Shown: one piece after another, positions 32,610 to 38,915 of the stretch
Layout of the letters: every line of letters starts with the position of its first letter
Numbering within the stretch: position 1 is the stretch's first letter
Assembly: GCA_030651035.1 (NCBI GenBank)
Contig: JAUSCK010000224.1
Coordinates: 1 to 38,915 of the forward strand
Direction of reading: 5' to 3'
DNA length: 38,915 nucleotides
From: Elusimicrobiota bacterium
GTDB taxonomy: Bacteria; Elusimicrobiota; Elusimicrobia; Elusimicrobiales; UBA9959
Position numbers and translations under genes: made by a program
The notes under the pieces: generated by a model
What the model saw: only the letters and a program-made list of their open reading frames with translations
Told to the model about the DNA's origin: nothing
Databases searched by the model: none

Positions 32610-33533
32610 CTATATCTTCGTTTTCTCCAAGATCTTCACGTAGTCCGCTATGCCATCGGCCAGGCTCCACTCGGGCCTGTAGTTAAGCAGGGCCTTGGCC
32701 TGGCGCAGGTCGGCCTGCGTCCTGTTCTGGTAAAAAGAGTACGGGTTGTCGAAGTAGTCCGCCGCCAGGTCCAGGGCCAGGGCCTTGTTAAGGGCCTCTA
32801 CCACCTCGTTGAAATTGCCCGGCTTGCCGCTCCCGAGGTTGCAGACGCAGGATCTCTCCGCGTCCAGCGCGTTGAGGTTGCCGCGCACTATGTCCTTGAC
32901 GTAGACGAAATCGCGCACCTGCTCGCCGAACTTGAAGATACGGGGCCGCTTGCCCGCCTTCATCTGGTTATAAAGGTGGAACATCATGCTGGCGGGATTC
33001 CCCTTGTAATACTCGCGGGGGCCGTAGACGTTGAAATAGCGCAGGCCCACCAGCGTCATGTCCTTGTGCGCCGCGGCGAACTCGCGCGCCGCGTTGTCCA
33101 TGATGGCCTTGGAGAAACCGTATATGTTCTCGGGCGTCGGGCTCTGTGACTCGTGCATCGGGCACTTGCCGTTGCCGTAAACGGCTGCGGAGGAGGCGTA
33201 GACCACCCGCTTCACCCCGGTCCTGAGCGCGAACTCCAGCACGTTGCGGAAGCCGTCGACGTTAACTTCCATCATTTTTCTCTGGTCGTGCACGGTGGTG
33301 TCGGTAATGGCGGCCTCGTGGAAAATCGCGTCAACCTGGCCGGCCTTGTCGAACCAGGCCTGGGACTGTATGTCGCCGGCGATGATGTCGCCCGTGAAAC
33401 CTATGAGGTTCTTGTAATTACCGGAGGAGAAATTATCCAGCACCGTGACCTTCGCCTTCCGCTCTCCCTCGAGCGCGAAAGCCAGGTTGGAGCCTATAAA
33501 GCCCGCTCCGCCGGTGACCAGGTATTTTTTCAT
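32610..33533 (-). CDS. hldD: ADP-L-glycero-D-manno-heptose 6-epimerase
   Basis: Converts ADP-D-glycero-D-manno-heptose to the L,D form used for the LPS inner core. The 307-residue short-chain dehydrogenase/epimerase has the NAD(P) motif GGAGFIG (8-14), ASSAAVYG around S114/S115, the catalytic Y138-x3-K142, and LRYFNVYGPREYYKGNPASM and VRDFVYVKDIV, which are hallmarks of HldD/RfaD rather than UDP-galactose epimerases. It sits inside the ATP synthase operon between atpA and atpG, on the same strand, bounded by a family A palindrome before it and a family B palindrome after it. That placement is unusual. The start has GAAGAAG about 6 bases upstream. No other heptose genes are in the window. Confidence 0.88.
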   Translation of the reverse strand: MKKYLVTGGAGFIGSNLAFALEGERKAKVTVLDNFSSGNYKNLIGFTGDIIAGDIQSQAWFDKAGQVDAIFHEAAITDTTVHDQRKMMEVNVDGFRNVLEFALRTGVKRVVYASSAAVYGNGKCPMHESQSPTPENIYGFSKAIMDNAAREFAAAHKDMTLVGLRYFNVYGPREYYKGNPASMMFHLYNQMKAGKRPRIFKFGEQVRDFVYVKDIVRGNLNALDAERSCVCNLGSGKPGNFNEVVEALNKALALDLAADYFDNPYSFYQNRTQADLRQAKALLNYRPEWSLADGIADYVKILEKTKI

Positions 33534-33552
33534 AAATGCTTCTTCATTGTTA

Positions 33553-33615
33553 ACATGGATGAACAGGATTTACAGGATTTATTTGTCTTATCTTGTCCAT
33601 CCTGTCTATCCATGT
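33553..33615. repeat. Family A palindromic element between atpA and hldD
   Basis: The left arm ACATGGATGAACAGGAT + 3 bases + CAGGAT (33553-33578) is the inverse, with four mismatches, of the arm at 33590-33615 (ending CTATCCATGT). It is the same family as 29867-29925 and begins 5 bases after the atpA stop. Confidence 0.85.
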
Positions 33616-33620
33616 GAATA

Positions 33621-35135
33621 TCAAATGAATCTCTTCTTGAAGTCCGTTATCGCGTCGCCCAGGCGCTTCTCCATTTCCGCGTCCAGCTGCTTCTTGTCGA
33701 TAATTTCGGCGAGCAAGTTGGCGTAGGAAGCGCGCAGGAACTTCACCAGGCCGCTCTCGAACGCACGGACCTTTTCGATCTCGATCTCGTCGAGGTAGCC
33801 CCGGGTGCCGGCGAACAGCACCGCCACCTGCTCCTCGGCCGGCATGGGCGTGTACTGGTCCTGCTTGAGCAGCTCCACCATGCGCTGGCCGCGTCTCAAC
33901 ATGTCCATGCTGGCCTTGTCCAGGTCCGAGCCGAACTGCGCGAAGGCCGCGAGCTCGTTATACTGGGCCAGGTCCAGGCGCAGCTTGCCCGCCACCTGGC
34001 GCATGGCCTTTATCTGGGCCGAGCCGCCCACGCGCGACACGGAGATGCCGACGTTGACGGCCGGCTTGATGCCGGAGTGGAAAAGGCTGGACTCAAGGTA
34101 GATCTGGCCGTCGGTGATGGAGATGACGTTGGTCGGGATGTAGGCCGTGACGTCGCTGGCCTGCGTCTCGATTATCGGCAGGGCCGTCAGCGAGCCGCCG
34201 CCGTTCTTGTCGTTCATCTTGCAGGCGCGCTCAAGCAGGCGGGAGTGGAGATAGAATACGTCGCCGGGGTAGGCTTCGCGGCCGGGCGGGCGGCGGAGCA
34301 GCAGCGACATCTGGCGGTAGGACTGGGCATGCTTGGAAAGGTCGTCGTAAATGACCAGGGCGTGCTTGCCCTGCCACATGAATTCCTCGCCTATCGCGCA
34401 GCCGGTATAGGGCGCCAGGTAAAGCATGGAGGCGGGCTGGGAAGCGGAGGCCGAAACTATGATCGAGTACTCCATGGCGCCGTTGTCTTCCAGGATCTTC
34501 GCGACGCGGGCCACGGTGGATTCCTTCTGGCCGATGGCGACGTAAATGCAGATGGGGCGGTTCTCTTTGGGCTCGTTCTTCTGGTTGATGATGGCGTCCA
34601 GCGCCACGGCGGTCTTGCCGGTCTGGCGGTCGCCGATGATGAGCTCGCGCTGGCCGCGGCCTATCGGGATCATGGCGTCGATGGCCTTCAGGCCGGTCTG
34701 CAGCGGCTCTTTGACCGGGGCGCGCTCCACCACGCCGGGGGCGATCACTTCCACCGGGCGCCGCTTCTTGGCGTTCAGCGGGCCCTTGCCGTCTATCGGG
34801 TTGCCCAGCGCGTCCACCACGCGGCCTATCAGCTCGGGGCCCACGGGCACTTCCATCACGCGGCCCGTGCGCTTCACGCGGTCGCCTTCCTTTATAAGGG
34901 TATCGGAGCCCAGCACGACGGCGCCGACATTTTCGCGCTCTATATTGAGCACCATGCCGGCCACGCCGCCCTCGAACGTTATCAGCTCGCCCACCACGGC
35001 GCTGTTCAGGCCGTAGACGCGGGCTATGCCGTCGCCCACCTGCAGCACCTGCCCGGTTTCGGACAGCTGGGCTTCGGGGATAAATTTTTCGATCCGCCCT
35101 TTTATAATTTCAGTGATCTCTTCCGGTCGTATCAT
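33621..35135 (-). CDS. atpA: ATP synthase F1 subunit alpha
   Basis: Non-catalytic nucleotide-binding subunit, 504 residues. P-loop GDRQTGKT at 168-175; [11 protein letters not shown] (33-43) near the N-terminus; [20 protein letters not shown]; and the family signature [17 protein letters not shown] with the arginine finger. A full-length standard protein. Ribosome binding site AAGGA about 6 bases before the ATG. It follows atpH by 23 bases. Confidence 0.98.
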   Translation of the reverse strand: MIRPEEITEIIKGRIEKFIPEAQLSETGQVLQVGDGIARVYGLNSAVVGELITFEGGVAGMVLNIERENVGAVVLGSDTLIKEGDRVKRTGRVMEVPVGPELIGRVVDALGNPIDGKGPLNAKKRRPVEVIAPGVVERAPVKEPLQTGLKAIDAMIPIGRGQRELIIGDRQTGKTAVALDAIINQKNEPKENRPICIYVAIGQKESTVARVAKILEDNGAMEYSIIVSASASQPASMLYLAPYTGCAIGEEFMWQGKHALVIYDDLSKHAQSYRQMSLLLRRPPGREAYPGDVFYLHSRLLERACKMNDKNGGGSLTALPIIETQASDVTAYIPTNVISITDGQIYLESSLFHSGIKPAVNVGISVSRVGGSAQIKAMRQVAGKLRLDLAQYNELAAFAQFGSDLDKASMDMLRRGQRMVELLKQDQYTPMPAEEQVAVLFAGTRGYLDEIEIEKVRAFESGLVKFLRASYANLLAEIIDKKQLDAEMEKRLGDAITDFKKRFI

Positions 35136-35158
35136 AGTATCCTTATAACTGCAGCTCT

Positions 35159-35710
35159 TCAGCTCTTCAGCGCTGAATGCAGGGCTTCCAGCCTGCCGCG
35201 CACCGTGGCGTCTATTAAAGTGTCGCCTATTTTAACTTCAAAACCGCCCAGGACGCGCTCCGCTACCACGTTGCGCAGGGCTATCTTCCGGCGCCCGGGC
35301 CCGGCCAGCAGCGCGTTTATCCGCTTCAACTCGCCTTCGGAAAGCTGGTAGAGGCTGTAAACCTCGGCGCGGATCACTCCGCAAAAACTGTCGCACAGGC
35401 TCAGGCATTCCCTCATTATCTCTTCAAAAAGCCCGAAGCGCCTCTGCCGCAGAAGCAGGCCGGCGAAGTCGGCGGCCGGCCCGGAATTCCCCGCGCCAAG
35501 CATCTTGCCCAGGACCTCCAGCTTCACGCCGCTGTTCACGGCCGGGTGGGTCAGGACCTTGAGGTGCGGCCTCGTCGCCTGGAAAACCCGGCGCAGCCCG
35601 TCCAGCCTGGCGCGGGACGCGGCCTCAAGGGCCGCGCCGTGCGCCTTGCCGTCCAGTCCCATATAGGCCCTGGCGTAGCGCTTGGCGAGTATTTTAGAGC
35701 TAGAATCCAT
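35159..35710 (-). CDS. atpH: ATP synthase F1 subunit delta
   Basis: A 183-residue stalk protein joining the top of F1 to the b subunits. Typical features: [11 protein letters not shown] near the N-terminus, a helical N-domain ([41 protein letters not shown]), and the C-terminal [23 protein letters not shown] motif. An 8-base tandem duplication (35153-35168) spans the stop codon. It begins 10 bases after the atpF stop. Confidence 0.94.
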   Translation of the reverse strand: MDSSSKILAKRYARAYMGLDGKAHGAALEAASRARLDGLRRVFQATRPHLKVLTHPAVNSGVKLEVLGKMLGAGNSGPAADFAGLLLRQRRFGLFEEIMRECLSLCDSFCGVIRAEVYSLYQLSEGELKRINALLAGPGRRKIALRNVVAERVLGGFEVKIGDTLIDATVRGRLEALHSALKS

Positions 35711-35720
35711 TAGTTCTGCC

Positions 35721-36239
35721 TTAGTTATCCAGCTTAAGCTCGGGCCTTTCCTTCTCGAGCTCGGCCAGGTAGCGGGAGGCCAGGTCCGTGTTGGCCCGGT
35801 GGTCCAGCTGCTTCATGAGTATGTGTTCGGCGGCCATTATTGTAAGCTCCGCCACCTTGCTCCTGAGGTCGCGGGCGGCCTCCGTCTTCTGGGCCTCTAT
35901 TTCCCGCCGGGAAGACTCCACTATTATGCCGGCGCTTTTGCGGGCTTCCTCTATGAGCAGATCCTTCTCTTTTTCGGCGGAGATCCTGGCCTCGTCCATG
36001 CGGCGCCCTATCTCGGCCTTAAGCTCGGCGAGCTTGGCGTCCAGTTCGGACTTGATCTTCTCGGCCTCCGCGCGGGCGGTTTCGGCGGAGCGGCGGTCAT
36101 GCTTTATGGCGCGCTCGCGCTCCTCCACCGCCTGCATCAGCGGCTGCCAGGCCGTCTTGGACAGCAGCAGCACCAGGAGGGAAAAGCAGACTATCGTCCA
36201 GAACATCAGGCCGATTTCCGGCCTAATCAATGCTTCCAT
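35721..36239 (-). CDS. atpF: ATP synthase Fo subunit b
   Basis: A 172-residue peripheral stalk protein: one N-terminal TM helix (about residues 8-28, GLMFWTIVCFSLLVLLLSKTAW), then a long charged helix/coiled coil (ERERAIKHDRRSAETARAEAEKI and onward) ending near the C-terminus. Only one b-type gene is present, so the stalk is likely a homodimer. GGAG lies about 7 bases before the ATG, at the edge of a family C palindrome. Confidence 0.95.
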   Translation of the reverse strand: MEALIRPEIGLMFWTIVCFSLLVLLLSKTAWQPLMQAVEERERAIKHDRRSAETARAEAEKIKSELDAKLAELKAEIGRRMDEARISAEKEKDLLIEEARKSAGIIVESSRREIEAQKTEAARDLRSKVAELTIMAAEHILMKQLDHRANTDLASRYLAELEKERPELKLDN

Positions 36240-36250
36240 ATAATTACTCC

Positions 36251-36345
36251 AATCGACAATCGGGAATCAGGAATCAGGAATCCGGATTGGGAATTAGGGT
36301 GCGGTATTTCCGCGATCCCCGATTCCCGACCCTCGATTCCCGATT
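36251..36345. repeat. Family C palindromic element between atpE and atpF
   Basis: AATCGGGAATC (36258-36268) and GATTCCCGATT (36335-36345) are a perfect 11-bp inverted pair; further copies of the same words make a longer imperfect match. Three tandem heptamers GGAATCA/GGAATCA/GGAATCC lie at 36263-36283. The element begins one base after the atpE stop. Confidence 0.85.
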
Positions 36346-36347
36346 TC

Positions 36348-36641
36348 CTATTTATGCGCTTCGGTCTGCGCGGCGGCCGGGGCGGCTTCGCCCTTGGGCA
36401 TGGCCAAGTTCATGACGGCGAAGAAGCAGATGACCAGCGCCAGGAAGCCGAGGCCCTCTATAAGGGCGGCGGCGATGATCATCGTGGTGCGCAGCGCGGG
36501 GCCGGCTTCGGGCTGCCGGGCGGTGCCCTCAAGGGCGGCGGCGGCCAGTTTGCCTATGCCGAGAGCGGCCCCTATCAGCACCAGGCCGGAGCCGATGCTG
36601 GCTCCCATATATCCGAGTCCGAGGAATGTCATATCGTTCAT
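36348..36641 (-). CDS. atpE: ATP synthase Fo subunit c, H+-type
   Basis: A 97-residue two-helix proteolipid of the rotor ring. Helix 1 (about 10-38) ends in the ARQPEA loop (41-46). Helix 2 (about 50-77) carries the ion-binding E62 in AALIEGLGFLAL. The residue after E62 is Gly rather than Ser/Thr, and the helix 1 position that is Gln in Na+-type rings is Ile in GIG, so proton coupling is expected. The C-terminal tail (MPKGEAAPAAAQTEAHK) is longer and more Ala-rich than usual. Strong GGAGG site 9 bases upstream, the best in the operon, which fits the need for many copies. It is flanked on both sides by family C repeats. Confidence 0.96.
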   Translation of the reverse strand: MNDMTFLGLGYMGASIGSGLVLIGAALGIGKLAAAALEGTARQPEAGPALRTTMIIAAALIEGLGFLALVICFFAVMNLAMPKGEAAPAAAQTEAHK

Positions 36642-36730
36642 TTTTTACTACCTCCGTTTAATATCCTGAAATCCGACTAGCCAAAACTTAAATCACAAAT
36701 TGTCTCCGCCGCTTCCCTTCCCCGCGCCCT

Positions 36731-36763
36731 GATTCTCGACTCCCGATTCCCGATTTTCGATTT
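36731..36763. repeat. Family C half-element between atpB and atpE
   Basis: Contains GATTCCCGATT (36745-36755), identical to the right arm of the atpE/atpF element, plus CGATTTTCGATTT. No matching left arm is recognisable in the remaining 88 bases of the gap. It begins one base after the atpB stop. Confidence 0.75.
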
Positions 36764-36764
36764 C

Positions 36765-37526
36765 TTAATGCGGGTGCATCGCCGCTCCGGTGAAAATGGC
36801 CGTCAGCGTCACGAAAATATAGGCCTGCAGGAAAGCCACCAGCAGCTCCAGCAGCAGAGTGAACAGCACCAGGCCCACCGAAATAGGCGCCGCGAGCAAC
36901 CCGAACGCCGTCCCGAAAGCCCCGAAGATAAAGATAAAACAGATAAAGACGAGTATCACTATGTGCCCGGCTATCATGTTGGCGAACAGCCGGATGCAGA
37001 GCGCAAAGGTTTTAATAAACATGCCCATGACCTCTATCGGGAACATCAGCGGGTACAGCCACAGGGGCACGCCCTTGGGCACCAGGTGCGCGAAATAGCC
37101 GATAAGCCCCTGCTCTTTTATGCCGGAGAAGTTTATCAGCGCGAAGGTGGTCAGAGCCAGGCCGGCCGTGACGGCCAGGTTGCCGGTGGCGCTGGCCCCG
37201 TAGGGCACAAGGCCTAAAAGGTTCATTATCAGGATGAAGAAGAAAAGAGTGGAAAAATAGCCCGTGTACGCGGCGCCCTTGTGCCCGAGGTTGGGGAGCA
37301 CTACCTCGTCGCGCAGGAACAGCACCGTCATCTCTATCATCGCGCGGAAGGGGGCCAGCGCCCCGGAGCGGCTGCGGATAAGCAGCGGGAAGACGACCAG
37401 AAGGATGAGCGAGGTTATCCCCATCATCAGCAGATGTTTTGAAACGGGAAGCCTGAGCGGGCCGAACGCGACCCAGGTCCAGATCTTATCCACGATGTGG
37501 TGCTCAAGTATTAGTTTTAGGTCCAT
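36765..37526 (-). CDS. atpB: ATP synthase Fo subunit a
   Basis: A 253-residue polytopic subunit forming the proton half-channels. Key stretches: MNLLGLVPYGASATGNLAVT (101-120), the helix FALCIRLFANMIAGHIV with the essential arginine R179, and the C-terminal helix LLVAFLQAYIFVTLTAIFTGAA. Normal length with about six membrane segments. Its start overlaps the end of the upstream atpI-like gene by 23 bases, so translation is probably coupled; the Shine-Dalgarno match is weak. Confidence 0.96.
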   Translation of the reverse strand: MDLKLILEHHIVDKIWTWVAFGPLRLPVSKHLLMMGITSLILLVVFPLLIRSRSGALAPFRAMIEMTVLFLRDEVVLPNLGHKGAAYTGYFSTLFFFILIMNLLGLVPYGASATGNLAVTAGLALTTFALINFSGIKEQGLIGYFAHLVPKGVPLWLYPLMFPIEVMGMFIKTFALCIRLFANMIAGHIVILVFICFIFIFGAFGTAFGLLAAPISVGLVLFTLLLELLVAFLQAYIFVTLTAIFTGAAMHPH

Positions 37527-37791
37527 GTTTCAGCGGAAACGCCTCAAAAGCCGTCTGCAGAAGGATAAAGGAAACGGCAAACAAGATAATAATTATATAT
37601 TTTTCGCGGCGGAGCAAGCAAACGGCTGCGATGAGCAGCGCGAGGCGGCAGAAAAAACCCGCCACAAAAACCGAATAAAACACCTTGTCCGCGGAGTTGA
37701 GGAATTTTTTCAGGACCAGCCTCGAACCCAGGCCGCTTAATACGCCGAGGACCGCGCCGCAAACGATTCCGGCTGGTATGGTATGTATCAC
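37504..37791 (-). CDS. atpI: AtpI-like ATP synthase accessory membrane protein
   Basis: A 95-residue hydrophobic protein with about three to four TM segments (IPAGIVCGAVLGVLSGLG, VFYSVFVAGFFCRLALLI, YIIIILFAVSFILLQTAF). Position between atpZ and atpB, size and hydrophobicity fit ATP synthase protein I, which assists c-ring assembly or Mg2+ supply in other bacteria. Sequence similarity is weak, so the symbol rests largely on gene order. I chose GTG 37791 because it overlaps the atpZ stop as GTGA (37788-37791); the frame stays open further upstream but would run inside atpZ. Confidence 0.7.
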   Translation of the reverse strand: MIHTIPAGIVCGAVLGVLSGLGSRLVLKKFLNSADKVFYSVFVAGFFCRLALLIAAVCLLRREKYIIIILFAVSFILLQTAFEAFPLKHGPKTNT

Positions 37792-37997
37792 CGTTTTCCC
37801 GCCCCTTTGGGAAAGAGCTCCAGAGCTACCAGGTAAGAACCGACCGCCAGCCCGGAGACCGCCCCGCCCAGCGTGAACCACGGGATCGAGCCCAGTTTTT
37901 TATCCAGCCAGTAGCCGCCCCAGAGGCCCAGCAGCACCCCCGCGGCCAGCTCAAGCCCTATCTGCGCGTAACTCCAATAATTATCTTTATCCGCCAT
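37788..37997 (-). CDS. atpZ: AtpZ-like F-ATPase gene 1 protein
   Basis: A 69-residue protein with two TM helices (about 9-30 and 40-62) joined by the family motif GGYWLDKKLGSIPWFTLGG. It matches the small AtpZ/ATPase_gene1 family found first in many atp operons, where AtpZ and AtpI form a complex involved in Mg2+/Ca2+ transport or assembly. It is the first gene of the operon. No Shine-Dalgarno lies before the ATG; a -10-like hexamer sits 6 bases upstream, suggesting a leaderless start. Confidence 0.85.
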   Translation of the reverse strand: MADKDNYWSYAQIGLELAAGVLLGLWGGYWLDKKLGSIPWFTLGGAVSGLAVGSYLVALELFPKGAGKR

Positions 37998-38003
37998 AGA
38001 GGT

Positions 38004-38009
38004 ATTTTA
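38004..38009 (-). promoter_or_regulatory. Candidate leaderless promoter -10 (TAAAAT) of the atp operon
   Basis: TAAAAT on the minus strand lies exactly 6 bases before the atpZ ATG, in a gap of only 38 bases shared with a divergent gene. No -35 or ribosome binding site is visible. Confidence 0.4.
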
Positions 38010-38023
38010 CTACTTAAAAATGT

Positions 38024-38029
38024 TAAAAT
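38024..38029 (+). promoter_or_regulatory. Candidate leaderless promoter -10 (TAAAAT) of the multi-receiver gene
   Basis: TAAAAT on the plus strand lies exactly 6 bases before the ATG at 38036, a mirror image of the element serving atpZ. No ribosome binding site lies between. Confidence 0.4.
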
Positions 38030-38035
38030 AATTTT

Positions 38036-38915
38036 ATGGCTGAAGGCTCAGGCAAAAAAATACTGCTCGTTGATACCGACGAAGCCGCCGCGCGGGAGCT
38101 GACCTCCTTCCTGGAGGGCAGCGGCTACCGCACCCAGACCGTGACCGGCTGCCAGCAGGCCATAACCGCCGTGCAGAACTGGAAGCCGCACCTGGTCATA
38201 CTGAACGTCCTGATACAGTCCTTCAACCCGCTGGATTTCATCACCGAGCTCAAAGAAAGCCCTTTCACCGCGGCGCAGAGGATAATAATCTTCTCGCAGA
38301 CTCCGGCCACCAGCATAGTCACCGGCCCCTCCCCCATGGTGTGCGGCTACCTTACCAAGCCGGTGGATTTCGAGGCCCTCAAGGCCGCCCTGCAGATAGC
38401 CGCGCCCCCGGTGCCGGGGCGCCAGCAGACCGTGATGGTGGCGGACGACGACGCCGAGTTCTCGGACCTCCTGAAAATGTTCCTGGAAGCCAACAACTAC
38501 AGGGCGGTTACGGTCAACGACCCCTTAACGGTAATACAATACCTGCGCGCGGTAACTCCGGACGTGCTGCTGCTTGACCTGATGATGCCGCGCAAGGACG
38601 GGTTCAGCATCATGGAGGAAATGCAGGACGAGGCCGCCACGGCCGCGATCCCTATAATAGTTTTAAGCGCGCTGCGCCTGGACAACTACCAGGAGCGCGG
38701 CATCCTCACCGGCCTGCCGGAGATAATCGCGCGCGAGATCCCGGGTGACCTGCTTTTGAAGCTCATAGAGGAGCAGACCTCGCCCTACGGCGCGTCCGCG
38801 GAGCCGCTGAAAGAAGTGCGCCCGAAAGTCCTGATCGCCGACGACCAGACCGAACTGCTGCTGCTGATGAAGGAAATGGTGGAGTTCGCCGGCTTCGAAG
38901 TGATCACCGCCAACG
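38036..38915 (+). CDS. Multi-receiver-domain response regulator, 3' truncated by window edge
   Basis: At least 293 residues are visible, with no stop before the window ends. Three receiver (REC) domains are in tandem. REC1 (about 8-122) keeps acidic D13 and D15 and the LTKP lysine K108, but the phosphoacceptor position is Asn (LVILN57VL), so it is probably not phosphorylated in the usual way. REC2 (about 132-247) has VADDD (D137, D138) and a proper acceptor D181 in LLLDLMMPRKDG, but the usual K-P near its end is replaced (IAREIPG). REC3 begins at about 264 with VLIADD (D269, D270) and is cut. No output domain is visible. Divergent from the atp operon with a 38-base gap. Partners and output are unknown. 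Confidence 0.85.
   Translation, partial: MAEGSGKKILLVDTDEAAARELTSFLEGSGYRTQTVTGCQQAITAVQNWKPHLVILNVLIQSFNPLDFITELKESPFTAAQRIIIFSQTPATSIVTGPSPMVCGYLTKPVDFEALKAALQIAAPPVPGRQQTVMVADDDAEFSDLLKMFLEANNYRAVTVNDPLTVIQYLRAVTPDVLLLDLMMPRKDGFSIMEEMQDEAATAAIPIIVLSALRLDNYQERGILTGLPEIIAREIPGDLLLKLIEEQTSPYGASAEPLKEVRPKVLIADDQTELLLLMKEMVEFAGFEVITAN

Noticed and set aside
36263-36283. Tandem heptamers considered as a CRISPR or microsatellite
   Set aside because: Only three units with no spacers; they form part of the family C palindrome.
36348-36641. Na+-coupled ATP synthase
   Set aside because: Subunit c has Gly after the ion-binding Glu and Ile at the usual helix 1 Gln position, so the Na+ signature is missing.
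37792-37881. Upstream extension of the atpI-like gene
   Set aside because: It lies entirely inside atpZ in another frame; the GTGA overlap at 37788-37791 gives a natural coupled start.

Overview
The window reads as one continuous, gene-dense chromosomal segment of a GC-rich, two-membraned (diderm) bacterium. The envelope evidence is a PilMNOPQ type IV pilus assembly operon with an outer-membrane secretin, an LPS-heptose epimerase (HldD), two O-antigen-ligase-like membrane proteins, a cardiolipin synthase and a PorV/PorQ-like outer-membrane protein. A UbiE-type quinone methyltransferase and a complete F1Fo ATP synthase imply a respiratory membrane. The mix of a PilMNOPQ system, a PorV-like protein and a giant secreted protein with a 'YPNP' C-terminal domain would fit Elusimicrobiota or a neighbouring uncultured diderm lineage. 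That placement is an inference from gene content; no rRNA or tRNA gene is visible to test it. No gap between genes exceeds about 190 bases.

Layout: (1) 1-2508: the 3' end of ychF, then two minus-strand genes, a membrane-anchored protein of unknown function and a six-TM class III adenylate cyclase. (2) 2621-6035, plus strand: PcrA/UvrD helicase, Nudix hydrolase and a tetrapyrrole-methylase-fold methyltransferase, which collides tail to tail with a second methyltransferase of the same unusual subtype. (3) 6022-12344, minus strand: an envelope run in which most neighbours share ATGA stop/start overlaps (two O-antigen-ligase-like proteins, cardiolipin synthase, an unknown secreted protein, the second methyltransferase). 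(4) 12414-16884, minus: pilM-N-O-P-Q, closed by a strong terminator. (5) 17057-19602: a catalytically degenerate Gfo/Idh/MocA-like protein, a four-TM protein, a small conserved-looking protein with a good promoter, and ubiE. (6) 19689-29239, minus: a PorV-like protein translationally coupled behind a 2867-residue secreted multidomain protein. (7) 29429-37997, minus: the ATP synthase operon atpZ-I-B-E-F-H-A-hldD-G-D-C. (8) 38036 to the end, plus: a protein with at least three receiver domains, cut by the window edge.

The most striking non-gene signal is in the ATP synthase operon. Every intercistronic gap longer than about 70 bases there carries an imperfect palindrome, or half of one, from one of three sequence families built from 7-base words. 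Each element starts 0-9 bases after the stop codon of the gene transcribed before it. Two copies of one family differ by a matched change in both arms. The third family also appears once outside the operon, again directly at a stop codon. A second pattern is a set of genes without Shine-Dalgarno sequences that have a -10-like hexamer about 6 bases before the start codon, which suggests leaderless transcripts. Third, the two convergent methyltransferases resemble borosin-type peptide N-methyltransferases more than classical cobalamin/siroheme enzymes, but no precursor peptide is visible.
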